NCBI GenBank assembly: GCA_023382975.1
Contig: JAHDXO010000025.1
Location: 1-64,000, forward strand
Direction of reading: 5' to 3'
DNA length: 64,000 nucleotides
Source: Pirellulaceae bacterium
Lineage (GTDB): Bacteria; Planctomycetota; Planctomycetia; Pirellulales; Pirellulaceae
Shown here: piece after piece, positions 21,106 through 30,700 of the stretch
Layout of the letters: every line of letters begins with the position of its first letter
Numbering within the stretch: position 1 is the first letter of the stretch
Made by a program: the position numbers and the translations under genes
The notes under the pieces: model-generated
Databases searched by the model: none
What the model was told of the DNA's origin: nothing
Seen by the model: only the letters and a program-made list of their open reading frames with translations

Positions 21106-21260
21106 TTTCTCGTAGGACTCCGCTTGAAATGCGAAGGGCTGGTCACCGATCAATCGGGGGCATCAACATGCTTCTGGGAGATTGTAGACACCTGCGCATC
21201 GCGCCCGCTAGGGCGTACCAAATATCAAACTTCACGCAGATATCCCATTCTTTCTCTTTG

Positions 21261-21289
21261 ATCATACCACACGGGTCAGGAGCTGTCCC
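21261..21289 (-). promoter_or_regulatory. Candidate promoter for the PduS/PduT pair
   Basis: On the minus strand GGGACA (21284-21289) is followed by a 17-base spacer and TATGAT (21261-21266), about 155 bases before the PduS-like start. The -10 box is good and the -35 box is partial. Confidence 0.35.
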
Positions 21290-21334
21290 GCGCTTAGGGG
21301 CTTTCTTCGCGATTGGGTTGCTGTCGGGACTCGG

Positions 21335-22360
21335 CTATGCCACGACGTCTTGGATCTCTTCATCCGCAAACTGCGGTTGTTCGGCCTCCTCCAGAAGCTG
21401 CCGAACCTCCCGGCGACTGGCCCAGTAATAACCTACTCCGACCATTGCGATCACGATGGTCATCACGCGGTAAGCCATCGCCACCAGAATTCCGTCGGAG
21501 CACGGAGGAACGGGCAGCAGCTTGTACAACTGGTCCATCGCCAATTCAAACGTACCCAAACCGGCGGGTGTAAGCGGCAACGCCCCCGCCACCATCGACA
21601 GCGGCACGATAATGAAATGCGATTCGAGCGATGGTGGGTCCGGCAGTGTGGCTAGGGCCGCCAAGTAAAGCGAAAGGGTCAACAATGCATGTACGGAGAT
21701 CCCGATCACCAGCACTTTCAGCAGCGCAAACGGTCGGCGGCGGTACGTTTGCAAGGCGCCAATTAGCCGGACCAGGGTGTGTCCCAGTCTGGGTACTCTC
21801 CGAGCGACCGACAAGAGCAAATGGCTCGTATGGGGGGGGACCATAACCAGCGAAACAGCTACCACTGCGACCGCCGTGGCAACCAGCGTGAAGTTGCAGA
21901 CTGCCTTGACCAGCGGCTCGTTTGACTCTGGCCGAGCGATCAAAATCGCCGCACTCGTCAAGATCAGCAGCGAGAACATGCCGACCACTCGATCGATCAG
22001 CACGGTGGCAACAGCTTCCGTGCGCCGGCCCGGTTGTTCATGAGCAATGAAGACGGCTTTGAACAGATCGCCGCCAATACTACCCCCCGAGACGAAGGTC
22101 AGTAGGTAGCCCAGAGACCCCAACCGAAATGCGTCGGACAATCGGAATGGCAAGTCGAGCGCTCGCACGAGCAGATACCAGCGATAGAACGACAGGCAAA
22201 TTGCGATGAACGCCAGCATTCCACCGGCGATCAGTATCGGCCAGTGTTCGCGGTGTTGCGACAGGCGGGCCAATTGCGATCGGTCTACACTCGACAACAG
22301 CCACGCAATTACCGCGAGCGGAATCGCATACTTCAAACTGGCAGGGAGAAATTTCTTCAA
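21335..22360 (-). CDS. Flippase-like membrane protein (lysylphosphatidylglycerol synthase TM family)
   Basis: The 341-residue product has about eight hydrophobic segments and the conserved GGSIGGDLFKA motif typical of the UPF0104/AglD-like membrane domain (MprF N-terminal type), thought to move lipids or lipid-linked sugars. A TTG start at 22360 is chosen because GGAG lies exactly 7 bases upstream and the protein then opens with KKFLP before the first helix. An ATG at 22480 would extend the protein by 40 unremarkable residues right up to the tRNA gene. The C-terminal tail is acidic and cytoplasmic. The substrate is unknown. Confidence 0.75.
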   Translation of the reverse strand: MKKFLPASLKYAIPLAVIAWLLSSVDRSQLARLSQHREHWPILIAGGMLAFIAICLSFYRWYLLVRALDLPFRLSDAFRLGSLGYLLTFVSGGSIGGDLFKAVFIAHEQPGRRTEAVATVLIDRVVGMFSLLILTSAAILIARPESNEPLVKAVCNFTLVATAVAVVAVSLVMVPPHTSHLLLSVARRVPRLGHTLVRLIGALQTYRRRPFALLKVLVIGISVHALLTLSLYLAALATLPDPPSLESHFIIVPLSMVAGALPLTPAGLGTFELAMDQLYKLLPVPPCSDGILVAMAYRVMTIVIAMVGVGYYWASRREVRQLLEEAEQPQFADEEIQDVVA

Positions 22361-22408
22361 CAAACGACTCCGCAATCGACGAATGAGAATCCTTGAACCG
22401 GCCCATGC

Positions 22409-22437
22409 TTGACAGTCGTGGGCAAGGTTGTTACTTT
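22409..22437 (+). promoter_or_regulatory. Predicted promoter of tRNA-Ala
   Basis: A perfect TTGACA (22409-22414) is followed by a 17-base spacer and TACTTT (22432-22437), ending 43 bases before the tRNA. The -10 match is weak, but stable-RNA promoters often have unusual -10 boxes. Confidence 0.45.
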
Positions 22438-22480
22438 CGCAGTTGTATTCGGCAAGGGCAAGACGAAAAACAGCCCGCAT

Positions 22481-22553
<73 letters not shown>

Positions 22554-22677
22554 CTCGGCAGAATTTGGTGAAACAAAGAGACTTGCAAGATGGCCGCTGC
22601 GGCGGCCATCGTCGTTTCTTGGGTACGGTTGCCAGCCGGAATTTACTGAATCGTGAAGAGCTGTGCCGGCTTCGATG

Positions 22678-22875
22678 CTACTTGATCGCCGACTGAGGGT
22701 ACGAACTCGAATCGCCACACGCGGGCGGCGGGTAGCAGACGTGCGGCAGGGGTGGCGGTGGGCAATAGCCGTGGGGCACGCATCCGTTCGAATAGGTGTG
22801 GTAGGCGGGCGCGCAACCGGCGACTAGCAGCGGAACGAGCAGCAGCGCGGTCTTGAAAGGGATGTTGTCGAGCAT
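22678..22875 (-). CDS. Small Pro/Cys-rich lipoprotein
   Basis: The 65-residue product carries a signal peptide with lipobox LLVAGC (C21), followed by a short Tyr/Pro/Cys-rich mature part containing several Cys and His residues. AAAGG lies just upstream of the ATG. It lies 117 bases upstream of the outer-membrane channel gene of the metal efflux locus, on the same strand. This suggests, without proof, an envelope role in metal handling. Confidence 0.65.
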   Translation of the reverse strand: MLDNIPFKTALLLVPLLVAGCAPAYHTYSNGCVPHGYCPPPPLPHVCYPPPACGDSSSYPQSAIK

Positions 22876-22992
22876 GGATGCCTTTCTTGCTCGTGTGGGA
22901 GAGCTATTTTCTCGAATTACCCAGAGCTAAACGCAATCCTTGTGGTGCAACAGGTGGGCCGGTAGGACGAGGTTTGTTGGGCCGCTGTGAAG

Positions 22993-24441
22993 TCAGTTGA
23001 CCGGCAGCGGCACTGGTTCGCGTTCGAGGTTGTCCTGGGGTAGGACGTCCGCGTGCAGGTATCCGCCGACGACGCGTTCCAGGCGGGCGAGCGACTGACG
23101 CAACTGGGCCTCCAAGCGATGCTGGGAGATCTGGAAACGAAGCAACTGCCGCCAGTTGTCGACCAACTGCAGAAAAGCCACTTCGCCGACCTCGTAGGCC
23201 CGCAGCGATACTTCGAACGTCTGCTCGGCTTTCGGGACGATCTCCTCGCGCAACAGTCGCAGCAACTCCTGCTGGCTGTGGATCTGGGCGAACAGATCCT
23301 TGACTTCCTCCTGCGTCTGGTCGCGCAGCGAATCGTACTGCCTCGCGCTGGAAACGACCCGCGCTTCGGCCTCCCGCACGCCAGCGTCCAGCCGCTGGCG
23401 ATAGACCGGCAGATTCATGCCGACGCCCAGCAGGAACGCATTTCCCGTCTCCGGCGGGCCGTTCATCCCGTTGTTCGGCATGACCATTCCCATCCACATC
23501 CCGGACAGCCGGACGTCGGGCATGTAGTCCAGCCGGGCGAGATCCACGTTTCGCCGTTGACGCATGACGTCGGCCAATTGCGCGTGCAGCTCGGGGCGAG
23601 CGGCGATGGCCTGCTCGTACAAGCGATGGATGTCTTCGGGGATCTGTTCGACGGGCAGATCGTCCAGCGCCCGGACAGGTGTCTCCGGCGACAGGTGCAG
23701 TCGGCGGGCCAGGCGCGCCTGAGCGGTGTCGAGTTCCTGCCGCAGTCGCACCAACTGGTTCTCCAGATCAAGCACTTCCAGCTCGGCTCGCAAGACGTCC
23801 TGCTGACTGACCTTGCCGACGCGAAACCGAGCGCCGGCGATTTCGAGCAAGCCCCGCAGCAGCTCGCGGTCTGCCTCCGTGACCCGGATCGCCCGCTGGA
23901 CGTAATACAACTCGTAATAGGCGGTCTTGACCTGTTCGATCACCGCCAGTTCGGCAGCGGCCAGTTCGGCGCGCGCCCGCTCCGTCTCCTGCTCGGCCAC
24001 TTCGGCGCGCGTCCGCAGTTTGCCGAACCAGGGGATCTGCTGGCTGACGCCCATCTGGATCACCTGTTCCATTTCGCCCATCTGCATGGGCACCAGATAC
24101 GGATTCACCTCCAGCATCGGATCCTGCAGGCTGGCGGCCTGAGGGACGCGCATCGCCGCCGCTTCCACCTGTTTGCGCGCCGCGTGGATGTCGGGGTTCT
24201 GCGCCAGGGCGTAGCTGACGAACGTTTCGACCGGCTGCGGGTCGGCCAACTCCGGTGCCACTGGGCTCTGTGCGTAGACCGGCTGCGGCGCGTACCAAGT
24301 CTCGGCGATGGCGGCTTCCATCCGGGCGTAGTCTGGGTCGCGGATCGCATGCGCCGGTGGCGTCGCTCGGCAGCCCGCCGCCGACCAGAGCAACGGCAGG
24401 CAAGCCGCCAGTTGCCAAAGAAGTGCTTCCCTGCACGACAT
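22993..24441 (-). CDS. TolC-family outer-membrane efflux protein (CusC-like)
   Basis: The 482-residue product is the outer-membrane channel of a tripartite efflux pump. It opens with a signal peptide and lipobox (SAAGC). Two repeated TolC/OEP domains follow, rich in long coiled coils (about 70-260 and 270-460). The start at 24441 has AAAGG 9 bases upstream. A TTG three codons earlier is too close to it. It is transcribed away from the CusB/CusA-like genes, with a 621-base divergent region between them, and is the most likely channel for that pump. Confidence 0.9.
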   Translation of the reverse strand: MSCREALLWQLAACLPLLWSAAGCRATPPAHAIRDPDYARMEAAIAETWYAPQPVYAQSPVAPELADPQPVETFVSYALAQNPDIHAARKQVEAAAMRVPQAASLQDPMLEVNPYLVPMQMGEMEQVIQMGVSQQIPWFGKLRTRAEVAEQETERARAELAAAELAVIEQVKTAYYELYYVQRAIRVTEADRELLRGLLEIAGARFRVGKVSQQDVLRAELEVLDLENQLVRLRQELDTAQARLARRLHLSPETPVRALDDLPVEQIPEDIHRLYEQAIAARPELHAQLADVMRQRRNVDLARLDYMPDVRLSGMWMGMVMPNNGMNGPPETGNAFLLGVGMNLPVYRQRLDAGVREAEARVVSSARQYDSLRDQTQEEVKDLFAQIHSQQELLRLLREEIVPKAEQTFEVSLRAYEVGEVAFLQLVDNWRQLLRFQISQHRLEAQLRQSLARLERVVGGYLHADVLPQDNLEREPVPLPVN

Positions 24442-25062
24442 AGCGATCAACCTTTCAGGTGGGCGATTACGGGCGGGCCGTTGCGTCCGCGGTCGGGGAT
24501 TCGTCCTGGAACGGACGCTGATTCTCGTCTATGCCCCGTTCGGAGAAGACTGAAACAAACGCCGTTTTGCAGAGAGCCGGCCCCGTGGGCGGGGAACTCT
24601 GCAACATCCGCGCGAGCCATGGGGGAACGACAGTTGCCCCCGACATCTTTGGGATGTTCCTGCTTCTTTACGTATCGGCAGAAGGTGCCAGCTAAGCCAT
24701 CGCGCCACGGGAAGAATCTGCAAACCACTTGCGCGTGGATGCTGGCATCGCTAGCGCGATCTGCTCATCAGACCAGCCGGTCCCGATGGTTGACGCAATG
24801 GGATGCTGATCGAGCCGTAGGGGGCAACGGAGTTGGATGAAACGCCCCCGGCGATGCTTCGCGCAATTTGGGGATTTCTATTTCGGCTGCTATAATGCGT
24901 TGGGACGCGCAGGTCGGGTGACGGGGCGGAGTCCGCCGACTGCTATTCCGGGAACCATACCCACAACTCTCGTCTTTTTCCCGGCGAAGTTGGCGTGAAG
25001 AAACGCGAGGAAGACTGCATCCAACATGCAGTTGAGCTTGTCGTTGCGAATTGAGGTTTGAC
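24442..25062. other. Divergent promoter region of the metal efflux locus
   Basis: No gene is supported in these 621 bases between the channel gene and the CusB-like gene. Several short GC-rich inverted repeats are present (for example GGGGGC near 24821 and GCCCCC near 24843). No metal-responsive operator is recognised with confidence. Confidence 0.5.
24868..24896 (+). promoter_or_regulatory. Predicted promoter for the CusB/CusA-like genes
   Basis: A perfect -10 box TATAAT (24891-24896) is preceded by a 17-base spacer and TTGGGG (24868-24873). Transcription would start near 24903, leaving a leader of about 160 bases before the adaptor start. Confidence 0.45.
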
Positions 25063-27750
25063 ATGAGAAACCCGCTGGAAACCGACTGGTGGCGAGGCTT
25101 TTACGGCAAACATCGCCGGAAGCTGTTCGTTGTTCAGGCGATGGCGTTCGTTATGCTCGGCGTGGTGGTCGTCGGCGTGCTGTGGCGCTCGCCTGCCGAG
25201 CCTCAGGCGACTGGAACCGAAGCACCGGTTACGACCGACGTGGCTGGTGAAACGCTGTGGACTTGCTCGATGCACCCGCAGATCCGGCAGCCGAAGCCGG
25301 GCGACTGTCCCATTTGCGGCATGGATTTGATCCCGGTGGTCAAGTCAGCCGGCGGAATGCGCACGCTGGCGGTCAGTGCGGAATCCAAGGCGTTGATGAG
25401 CATCGAGACGTCGCCGGTCGAGCGGCGGTACGTCATGCACGAGATCCGGATGGTCGGCCGCGTTGACTACGACGAGACGAAACTGGGCTACATCACTGCC
25501 TGGGTGCCCGGGCGGCTGGACCGGTTGTACGTCGATTTCACCGGCATCGAAGTGAAGAAGGGAGACCATCTTGCGTCTCTCTACAGCGAACAACTTTACT
25601 CGATCCAAGAAGAACTGATTCAAGCTCTCAAGTACCGCAGCGAGCGGCCGGCCACGACCACAACACGCCTTCCGTCGATTGATCTGGCGGAATCCGCCCG
25701 TGAAAGGCTGCGACTCTTGGGGTTGAAAGAAGAGCAAATCGCCGAGATCGAAAAACGGGATCAACCCGAGGAACGCATGACGATCTACGCGCCGCTGGGC
25801 GGCATTGTGATCGAGAAACTCAAGCAGCAGGGCGAGCGGGTGCAACTTGGCGAGCGGATCTACACCATCGCGGACCTGAGCCAACTGTGGGTGCATTTGG
25901 ACGCTTACGAGTCCGATCTGCCGTGGGTTCGCTACGGCCAGGAGGTCACGATCACCACGGAAGCCTATCCGGGCGAGGCGTTCCACGGGCGGATTGCGTT
26001 CATTCAACCGGTGCTCGACGACAGAACGCGCACGGTCAAGGTGCGGGTCAACGTGCCCAATCCGCATGGCAAGCTGAAGCCGGATATGTTCGTGAGTTCG
26101 GTGGTCCGTTCCCGGGTGGCGGCGGGCGGGAAGGTGATGGACCCCAGTCTGGCCGGCAAGTGGATCAGTCCGATGCATCCGGAGATCGTGAAGGACGAGC
26201 CCGGCGCGTGTGACGTGTGCGGCATGCCGCTGGTGCGGGCCGAATCGCTGGGCTACGTGACGCCGGACTCCGACAAACGGGGAGCGCCCCTGGTGATTCC
26301 CTACTCGGCCGCTCTGGTGACCGGGACGCGGGCCATCGTTTACGCGCAGCTTCCAAACATGCCTAGCGCCGCGGAAGCAGCGTTTCAAACGCTGTCCGTC
26401 GTCGTTCAACAGGGCGATCTGCCAAAGATCCGCGAGGCGTTCGCCAGTTACGCCAACATGCTGGACCAACCCTACGACCAGCCGGGAACCGGCTATGCGC
26501 GAAGCCTCTGGAACCAATACGCGGACACACTTTCCCAGCACGCCTTGGCCGGTCAGCGTGCCACATCGGCCAAAGAGGCGGAGCTGATGTTCGCGAAGAT
26601 TGAAGCCACGATGAACGAGGCTCGCGAGCAGTTCGCCCCGTCCGACCGGCCGACGTTCGAAGGCCGCGAGATCGTGTTGGGTTCGCGAGCCGGTGATTAC
26701 TATTTGGTCGCACACGGTTTGGAAGAAGGCGAACTGGTCGTTACTCGCGGCAACTTCAAGATCGACGCCGAAATTCAGATTCAGGCCAAACCCAGCATGA
26801 TGACGCCCGAAGGAGGCGGTGGAGGCGGTCACGACCACGGCGGCGGCGGAGCGGCCGCGAAAAAAACTGGTGGTGATGAACATGCCCAACACCAAGCCGC
26901 TTTGCCTGCCGACTTCACGAAGCAAATCCAACGCCTCGAAGATGCTTATGCGCAAGTCGCCGAGGCCGTTCAGCAGCAAGATGTGGGCCAGGCGACCGCG
27001 GCATTCACACAGGTCGGACAGGCACTGAACGACGTGGATGGCTCCGTGCTGACCGGTCACCCGCGGATGCAGTGGAAAGAGTTCGCCATGCTTCTGGGAA
27101 ACGACGCCGCCGAAGGGCGCGCCGCGCAGCAAATCGCCGAGGCCGACCGCGTTTTTCTCTTGCTGAAAGGGCACATGCGGCGGATGCGGGAACAATTGGG
27201 AGTCGTGGCCGAGGAAGAGACGCACCTGGAACGCATTGTGGTCTCGCCCGCGTTCCGGTCCGATCTGGCACGCGTCTGGGAACAGTATCTCGCCTTGGGC
27301 CAGGCTCTGGCCGCGGACAACCTTCAGGATGCGCAGAAGGTCCTGCCGGGGTTCGAATCGGCCGTCGCGGCAATCGACGACAAGACGCTCGACAGCAGAG
27401 CCAAAGCAGTGTGGTCGAGCGAGAGGACGAACCTGGTCAAACTGATCGGCAGTCTGAAGAACTCGCAAGAGATCAAGGCCCTGCGCGCCCAGTTCCTGCC
27501 GTTGTCTCAGGAGATCGGCGTGCTGGCCAAGACATTCGGCTTCAGCAAACGCGGACCGATCTACGAATTGCACTGTCCCATGGCGTTTCAAGGAAAAGGG
27601 GCAGTGTGGTATCAGGACAGCGACCAAGTGCGGAATCCGTACTTCGGCTCGACGATGCTGACTTGCGCCGACCGCGTCGACAGGATCGCGCAGGACGAAC
27701 CACCGGCGCTTGAGCAGCAAGAATCGCACGGGGATCATTCGCAACACTGA
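25063..27750 (+). CDS. RND efflux adaptor with two heavy-metal-binding domains (CusB-like)
   Basis: This 895-residue periplasmic adaptor is roughly twice the usual CusB length. One N-terminal membrane anchor (about 24-45) is followed by a metal-binding knuckle CSMHPxI...CPICGM (about 66-92). A barrel-sandwich and beta-barrel adaptor core comes next. A second knuckle, SPMHPEI...CDVCGM (about 367-392), lies in the middle of the adaptor. A Gly/His-rich linker (about 583-612) leads to a C-terminal helical region and a DUF3347-like end with CPMAFxGxGAxWYQ. Segments with Met, His and Cys suggest Cu(I)/Ag(I) or related metals. TGAGG precedes the ATG at 25063. It lies 24 bases before the pump gene, with which it is surely co-transcribed. 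Confidence 0.9.
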   Translation: MRNPLETDWWRGFYGKHRRKLFVVQAMAFVMLGVVVVGVLWRSPAEPQATGTEAPVTTDVAGETLWTCSMHPQIRQPKPGDCPICGMDLIPVVKSAGGMRTLAVSAESKALMSIETSPVERRYVMHEIRMVGRVDYDETKLGYITAWVPGRLDRLYVDFTGIEVKKGDHLASLYSEQLYSIQEELIQALKYRSERPATTTTRLPSIDLAESARERLRLLGLKEEQIAEIEKRDQPEERMTIYAPLGGIVIEKLKQQGERVQLGERIYTIADLSQLWVHLDAYESDLPWVRYGQEVTITTEAYPGEAFHGRIAFIQPVLDDRTRTVKVRVNVPNPHGKLKPDMFVSSVVRSRVAAGGKVMDPSLAGKWISPMHPEIVKDEPGACDVCGMPLVRAESLGYVTPDSDKRGAPLVIPYSAALVTGTRAIVYAQLPNMPSAAEAAFQTLSVVVQQGDLPKIREAFASYANMLDQPYDQPGTGYARSLWNQYADTLSQHALAGQRATSAKEAELMFAKIEATMNEAREQFAPSDRPTFEGREIVLGSRAGDYYLVAHGLEEGELVVTRGNFKIDAEIQIQAKPSMMTPEGGGGGGHDHGGGGAAAKKTGGDEHAQHQAALPADFTKQIQRLEDAYAQVAEAVQQQDVGQATAAFTQVGQALNDVDGSVLTGHPRMQWKEFAMLLGNDAAEGRAAQQIAEADRVFLLLKGHMRRMREQLGVVAEEETHLERIVVSPAFRSDLARVWEQYLALGQALAADNLQDAQKVLPGFESAVAAIDDKTLDSRAKAVWSSERTNLVKLIGSLKNSQEIKALRAQFLPLSQEIGVLAKTFGFSKRGPIYELHCPMAFQGKGAVWYQDSDQVRNPYFGSTMLTCADRVDRIAQDEPPALEQQESHGDHSQH

Positions 27751-27774
27751 GAATCAACGATCTGGACATCGTCG

Positions 27775-30700
27775 ATGATTGACACCGTCATACGTTTCTG
27801 CCTGGAAAACAAACTGATCGTCGCGCTGGTGGTCATCGCGGTGATCGGCTGGGGCGTGTTGGTGGCGCCGTTCGACTGGGACGTCGGGGCGTTGCCGCGC
27901 AATCCCGTACCGACCGACGCGATCCCCGACATTGGCGAAAACCAGCAGATTATCTTCACCGAATGGATGGGCCGCTCGCCCCAGGACGTCGAGGACCAGA
28001 TCTCTTATCCGCTGACGGTGTCCCTGCTGGGGGTGCCGGGGGTCAAGACGATCCGCAGCTACTCGATGTTCGGCTTCTCGACGATCTATGTCATTTTCGA
28101 TGAAGGCGTCGAGTTCTATTGGTCGCGAACGCGGGTGTTGGAAAAGCTGAACAGTTTGCCGGCGGGAACCGTGCCCGAAGGCGTGACCCCGACACTCGGC
28201 CCGGATGCGACGCCGCTGGGCCAGGTTTTCTGGTATACGCTCGAAGGCCGCGATCCCGACGGCCAACCGGCCGGCGGCTGGGATCTGCACGAGCTGCGCA
28301 CGGTTCAAGACTGGTACGTGCGTTATTCGCTGCTGTCGGCCGAGGGGATCTCCGAGGTCGGCTCGATCGGCGGCTTCGTGCAGGAATACCAGATCGACGT
28401 CGATCCCGACGCCATGCGCGCCGCGCGGGTCGGCATCGACGACGTCTTCATGGCCGTGAGAATGTCGAACATCGACGTCGGCGCCCGCACCATCGAAATC
28501 AACCAAGCCGAGTACTTCATTCGCGGCTTGGGCTTTGTCGAGACGGTCGAAGACATCGAGGACAGCGTCGTCGCCGTCAATGACAACGTGCCAATCACGA
28601 TCAAGGACGTGGCCCGCGTCTCCTTGGGCCCGGCGCTTCGCCGGGGGGCGCTCGATAAAGGAGGCGCCGAAGCCGTGGGCGGGGTCGTGGTCGTCCGCTA
28701 TGGCTTCAATCCCTTGGCGGCCATCAAGAATCTCAAGGCACAAATCGACGAGATTGCTCCGGGGCTTCCGACCAAGGCGGTCGTGGATTACCGCCAAGTG
28801 ACGCGCGACGCGGTCATCTCCTATGCTCGAGCAAACAACTTCGACGCGTTCAGGGATGTGGAAGTCAACCACGACGCCTGGGTGAAGCACCTGCGTTCGA
28901 CGCCAGGCGGCAAATGGCCCGTCTGGGTCACGACCAGCCAGGTGACGGTCGTTCCGTTCTACGACCGCACGGGATTGATCTACGAGACGCTCGGCACGCT
29001 GAACAAGGCCCTGGTCGAAGAAATCCTCATTACCATGATCGTGATCCTGGTCATGGTGATGCACCTGCGCAGCTCGATTCTCATCGCTGCCCTGTTGCCA
29101 CTGGCGGTGCTGATGTGCTTCATCGCGATGAAGACGTTCGGCGTGGACGCCAACATCGTGGCCCTGTCGGGCATTGCTATCGCGATCGGCACGATGGTCG
29201 ATATGGGGATCATCCTTTGTGAAAACATTTTGAAGCATTTGGACGAGGCAAGCCCGGATGAGAGCCGACTCGAAGTCATTCAGCGCGCCTCGACGGAAGT
29301 CGGCAGCGCCGTGCTCACGGCCGTTTCGACCACGATCGTCAGCTTTCTGCCCGTGTTCACGATGATCGGGGCCGAGGGAAAGCTGTTCAAGCCGCTGGCC
29401 TTCACGAAAACGTTTGCGATGGCCGCCGCCGTGATTGTTGCGCTGACGATCATCCCACCGGCCGCCCACATTCTGTTCACGACAAGAGTCAGCTCCCGGA
29501 TCCTGAAGCAGATTCTTTACGCCGGCCTGATTGTTGCTGGCGTCGTCATCGGAATTTGGTTGGCGTGGTGGGCGGGGCTGATTGTCGGCGCGCTCGGTGT
29601 GTACAAGGTGGTGGAGGAGTCTTTGCCGGATCGGCTGGGCCGGTGGCGAAACCGGATGCGCTACAGCAGCACCGTGATGGCGAGTGCCGCGGCCGTGCTA
29701 TTGGTAGGCATCCTGTTGACCGACGGCTGGCTGCCGCTGGGGCCGGAAAAAGGGTTTCTGCGCAACTTCGCCTTTGTCGCCGTCATGATCGGTGGACTGT
29801 TGACCTTTTTTCAACTGTTCCAAAGGTATCTCTACGAGCCAGTTCTGTGGTGGTGTCTGAATCACAAATTTCTCTTTCTTTGCCTGCCGGCCCTGATTCT
29901 GATTCTGGGGTTCGGTGCCTGGCTCGGCCCCAACGTCATCTTCGGACGCATTGCGCAGGAGTACGACGCGCAGTCGTTGTCGGAAGCGGAAGTTGGCGAG
30001 CTGTCGTCATTCGAACGATTCAAGTACGAGTTGGGGGGATTGCGTGGACAATCCTGGGACGACATCCGTCGGCAACCGCTGGCGACCAGGTTGAAATGGA
30101 CATTGGCCACCACGTGGAAGGGTTTTGGCAAAGAGTTCATGCCGCCGTTGGACGAGGGCTCGTATCTCTACATGCCCACCACGATGTCGCACGCCTCGAT
30201 CGGCGAGTCGCTGAGCATTCTTCAGCTTCAGAACCAGCGCATCCTGGCGATTCCCGAGGTGGAGTTGGCCGTCGGGAAGATCGGCCGCGTGCAAAGCCCG
30301 CTCGATCCGGCGCCGATTTCGATGATCGAAACGGTCATCAATTACCGATCGGAATACATCGCCGACAAGGACGGACGCCGGATGAAGTTTCGCTACGACC
30401 CGGACGAAGTTGACTGGTTTCAGGACAGGGAAGGGGCGTTTTTGCCGGCTGGAGACGGCGAGCCGTACAAGGTCCAGGGAAAGTTTGCCCGCGATGAGAA
30501 CGGCCAGTTGATTCCCGATCCGGGCGGCGTGCCGTTTCGCCAATGGCGCCGGCCGGTCGATCCAGCGTTGAATCCCGGCCGCGAGGCCTGGTTGGGAATC
30601 GTGACGCCAGACGATATCTGGCACGAGATCACCGAGGCCGGTCAGGTGCCCGGCACGACATCCGCACCACGCTTGCAACCGATTGCGGCCCGCATCGTGA

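Noticed and set aside
24447-24728. A 93-codon minus-strand frame in the divergent metal-efflux region
   Set aside because: Composition is not typical of a protein and it lacks start signals.
25345-27747. An 800-codon open frame antisense to the CusB-like gene
   Set aside because: It lies wholly over a clear gene, has no recognisable domain, and such long antisense frames are usual in high-GC coding DNA.
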